From: an uncultured Clostridium sp.
GTDB lineage: Bacteria; Bacillota; Clostridia; Lachnospirales; Lachnospiraceae
DNA length: 7,033 nucleotides
Assembly (NCBI GenBank): GCA_958442925.1
Contig: CAUCIO010000115.1
Span: 1 to 7,033, forward strand
Direction: 5' to 3'
Below the pieces are notes generated by a model. That model had not been told where the DNA came from. It made no database searches and saw nothing but the letters and a program-made list of their open reading frames with translations. Every line of letters starts with the position of its first letter. Positions within the stretch are counted from its first letter, which is position 1. Position numbers and translations under genes: made by a program. Shown here in pieces: positions 6,033-7,033 of the stretch.

Positions 6033-6061
6033 ATTTTATCAGTGTACACTAATGCTATCAG
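6033..6061 (-). promoter_or_regulatory. Possible promoter of the DUF1292 gene with a palindrome in its spacer
   Basis: On the minus strand, CTGATA (6056-6061) and TAAAAT (6033-6038) are 17 bp apart, a moderate match to consensus. The spacer contains the perfect 10-bp palindrome AGTGTACACT (6041-6050), positioned where a repressor operator would block polymerase. Neither element has independent support. Confidence 0.4.
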
Positions 6062-6076
6062 AGACAACCGGAAAAA

Positions 6077-6715
6077 TCAAGTAAATTTCTTATTTTCGTC
6101 ATTCTCCTGTCCATCCTCTGTCTGCTCCTCCTCAGAGGCGTCATTTTTGTACCCTGCCATCTGCTCCAGCGTCGTTCTGGAGACAGCCTTTTTAGAAAAG
6201 TAGAGATTCATCGCCCGGTTCAGCTTCACTGTCATGGAGGCCTGTCTGTTAAACAGCACGTAGATGCAGAACACAGCTTCCAGAAACTGCATGATCATCC
6301 CTGCAATCATTGTAAAGATTACGGCTCCTGCCACTGCCCCAGGCGCTGCCGCTACCAGCCACGGCGCGTTGCTCAGAAGTCCTGCTCCTCCGATTCCGAG
6401 GCCGATTCCTCTGGCTGCCAGCATTAAGGCAGCAACTCCCCAGCCAGACTGCAGAAGGAGGGTATACCAGAAATAAAATACTGCCGTACTTAAAAGGTTT
6501 ACCAGTCCCTCTGTTATATCCAGGCCGCATATCGCACACAGACCTATATAAAAAAGGCTGTATATCGCTCTCACTCCTGTGAAAATTTCGACAAAGGTAT
6601 ACAGCTTTTCGCGTTCTTCCCGGTATCCTGGATACTCCGCATCCATCTGGGAAATGTATTCCTCTCTCATTTCGTTAGTAATCAGGCGCATCTGCGGCCT
6701 TTGTCTTCTGTTCAT
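6077..6715 (-). CDS. Uncharacterised multi-pass membrane protein
   Basis: I do not recognise the family of this 212-residue protein. It has a charged cytoplasmic N-terminus (1-42, rich in Arg and Glu). Four or more hydrophobic segments follow, at about 44-66, 70-90, 92-113 and 117-157 (the last long enough to be two, and rich in Gly/Ala). A basic stretch lies at 162-190 and a very acidic, probably disordered tail at 192-208. There is no signal peptide and no catalytic motif. The ATG is preceded by AAAGGATAGGG. It starts 22 bp after the corrinoid adenosyltransferase stop on the same strand, so the two are probably co-transcribed, but nothing in the sequence shows a role in cobalamin metabolism or transport. 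Confidence 0.75.
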   Translation of the reverse strand: MNRRQRPQMRLITNEMREEYISQMDAEYPGYREEREKLYTFVEIFTGVRAIYSLFYIGLCAICGLDITEGLVNLLSTAVFYFWYTLLLQSGWGVAALMLAARGIGLGIGGAGLLSNAPWLVAAAPGAVAGAVIFTMIAGMIMQFLEAVFCIYVLFNRQASMTVKLNRAMNLYFSKKAVSRTTLEQMAGYKNDASEEEQTEDGQENDENKKFT

Positions 6716-6737
6716 CTTTCCCTATCCTTTCACTCTG

Positions 6738-7033
6738 TCAGAATTCAATCCCTCTTCTGGCTCCAAGCCCTTTTTCAAACGGATGTTTCCTGCACAGAAT
6801 CTCCGATACATAGTCAGCGGCCTCTGTCATCCTGTCCGAGGGGTTTCGCCCTGTCAGGGCTGTTTCCAGGTTGTGAGGCCGTTTTTTCAGAAAATCCAGC
6901 ACCCGCTTCTCCTCTACAAATCCATTTCCAATGGCTGCAAATATCTCATCTAAAATGAGAAGCGCCTGCTCTCCCCTGCTGCAGGCCTCCTGTGCCAGAA
7001 CAGCCGCCTCCTCAAAAAGAGCGCTGTAACAGC
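6738..7033 (-). CDS. cobO: Corrinoid (cob(I)alamin) adenosyltransferase, CobO/BtuR type, C-terminal part
   Basis: The reading frame is open from the right edge and ends at TGA 6738-6740, so the 5' half is outside the window; 97 residues are visible. They include LLILDEIFAAIGNGF, a Walker B-like segment (DEI) typical of the P-loop CobA/CobO/BtuR family. RPHNLETALTGRNPSDRM, with its TGRN motif, follows. The family ending is CRKHPFEKGLGARRGIEF, close to the KHPF-KGI-A-KGIEF pattern of CobO. The enzyme transfers the adenosyl group of ATP to Co(I) corrinoids in the cytosol, in adenosylcobalamin synthesis or salvage. The P-loop itself is not in the window. It lies 22 bp upstream of the membrane-protein gene on the same strand. 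Confidence 0.9.
   Translation of the reverse strand, partial: CYSALFEEAAVLAQEACSRGEQALLILDEIFAAIGNGFVEEKRVLDFLKKRPHNLETALTGRNPSDRMTEAADYVSEILCRKHPFEKGLGARRGIEF

Noticed and set aside
1..7033. CRISPR array, prophage, insertion sequence or toxin-antitoxin module
   Set aside because: I found no regularly spaced direct repeats, transposase or integrase-like proteins, or paired small genes. The tRNA-Leu 3' end has no nearby integrase or visible duplicate that would suggest an attachment site.

Overview
The window looks like chromosomal DNA of an anaerobic, moderate-GC Firmicute, most likely a Lachnospiraceae / clostridial cluster XIVa gut bacterium. The grounds are near-consensus sigma-A promoters, a T-box leader, strong GGAGG-type ribosome binding sites, a DUF1292 protein, a tRNA gene without an encoded CCA, and a YfcC-type carrier beside peptidases. 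The assignment is inferred from gene content, not from a database search.

Layout. (1) Positions 1-128 hold a dense set of inverted repeats. (2) Positions 122-471 hold a minus-strand T-box leader with a clear promoter and terminator. Its specifier reads best as UAC (Tyr), and the gene it controls lies beyond the left edge. (3) Positions 489-3876 are a three-gene minus-strand operon: pyroglutamyl-peptidase I (pcp), an isoaspartyl dipeptidase-like amidohydrolase (iadA-like) and a YfcC-family carrier, read from a promoter at 3950-3978. (4) Positions 4071-4240 are a self-contained plus-strand unit: promoter, tRNA-Leu(UAG), terminator. (5) Positions 4291-5646 hold ychF with its own promoter, a roughly 147-nt leader and a bidirectional terminator shared with the convergent genes to its right. 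(6) Positions 5677-7033 are minus-strand: the C-terminal end of a CobO/BtuR corrinoid adenosyltransferase (cut by the right edge), an unrecognised multi-pass membrane protein, and a small acidic DUF1292 protein.

How the genes work together. The pcp / iadA-like / yfcC set is a coherent peptide-salvage unit. Both hydrolases act on non-standard N-terminal linkages (pyroglutamyl and beta-aspartyl) that form spontaneously as peptides age, and the carrier probably moves a substrate or product across the membrane. No terminator separates this operon from the T-box promoter 18 bp downstream, so the T-box terminator may also end the operon's transcripts. The other genes are housekeeping. I see no prophage, CRISPR array, transposase or defence island, and no convincing wholly new system. 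The points worth a second look are a Glu in place of the usual carboxylated Lys in the IadA-like enzyme, the composite hairpin element at the left end, a palindrome between the -35 and -10 of the DUF1292 promoter, and the structured ychF leader.
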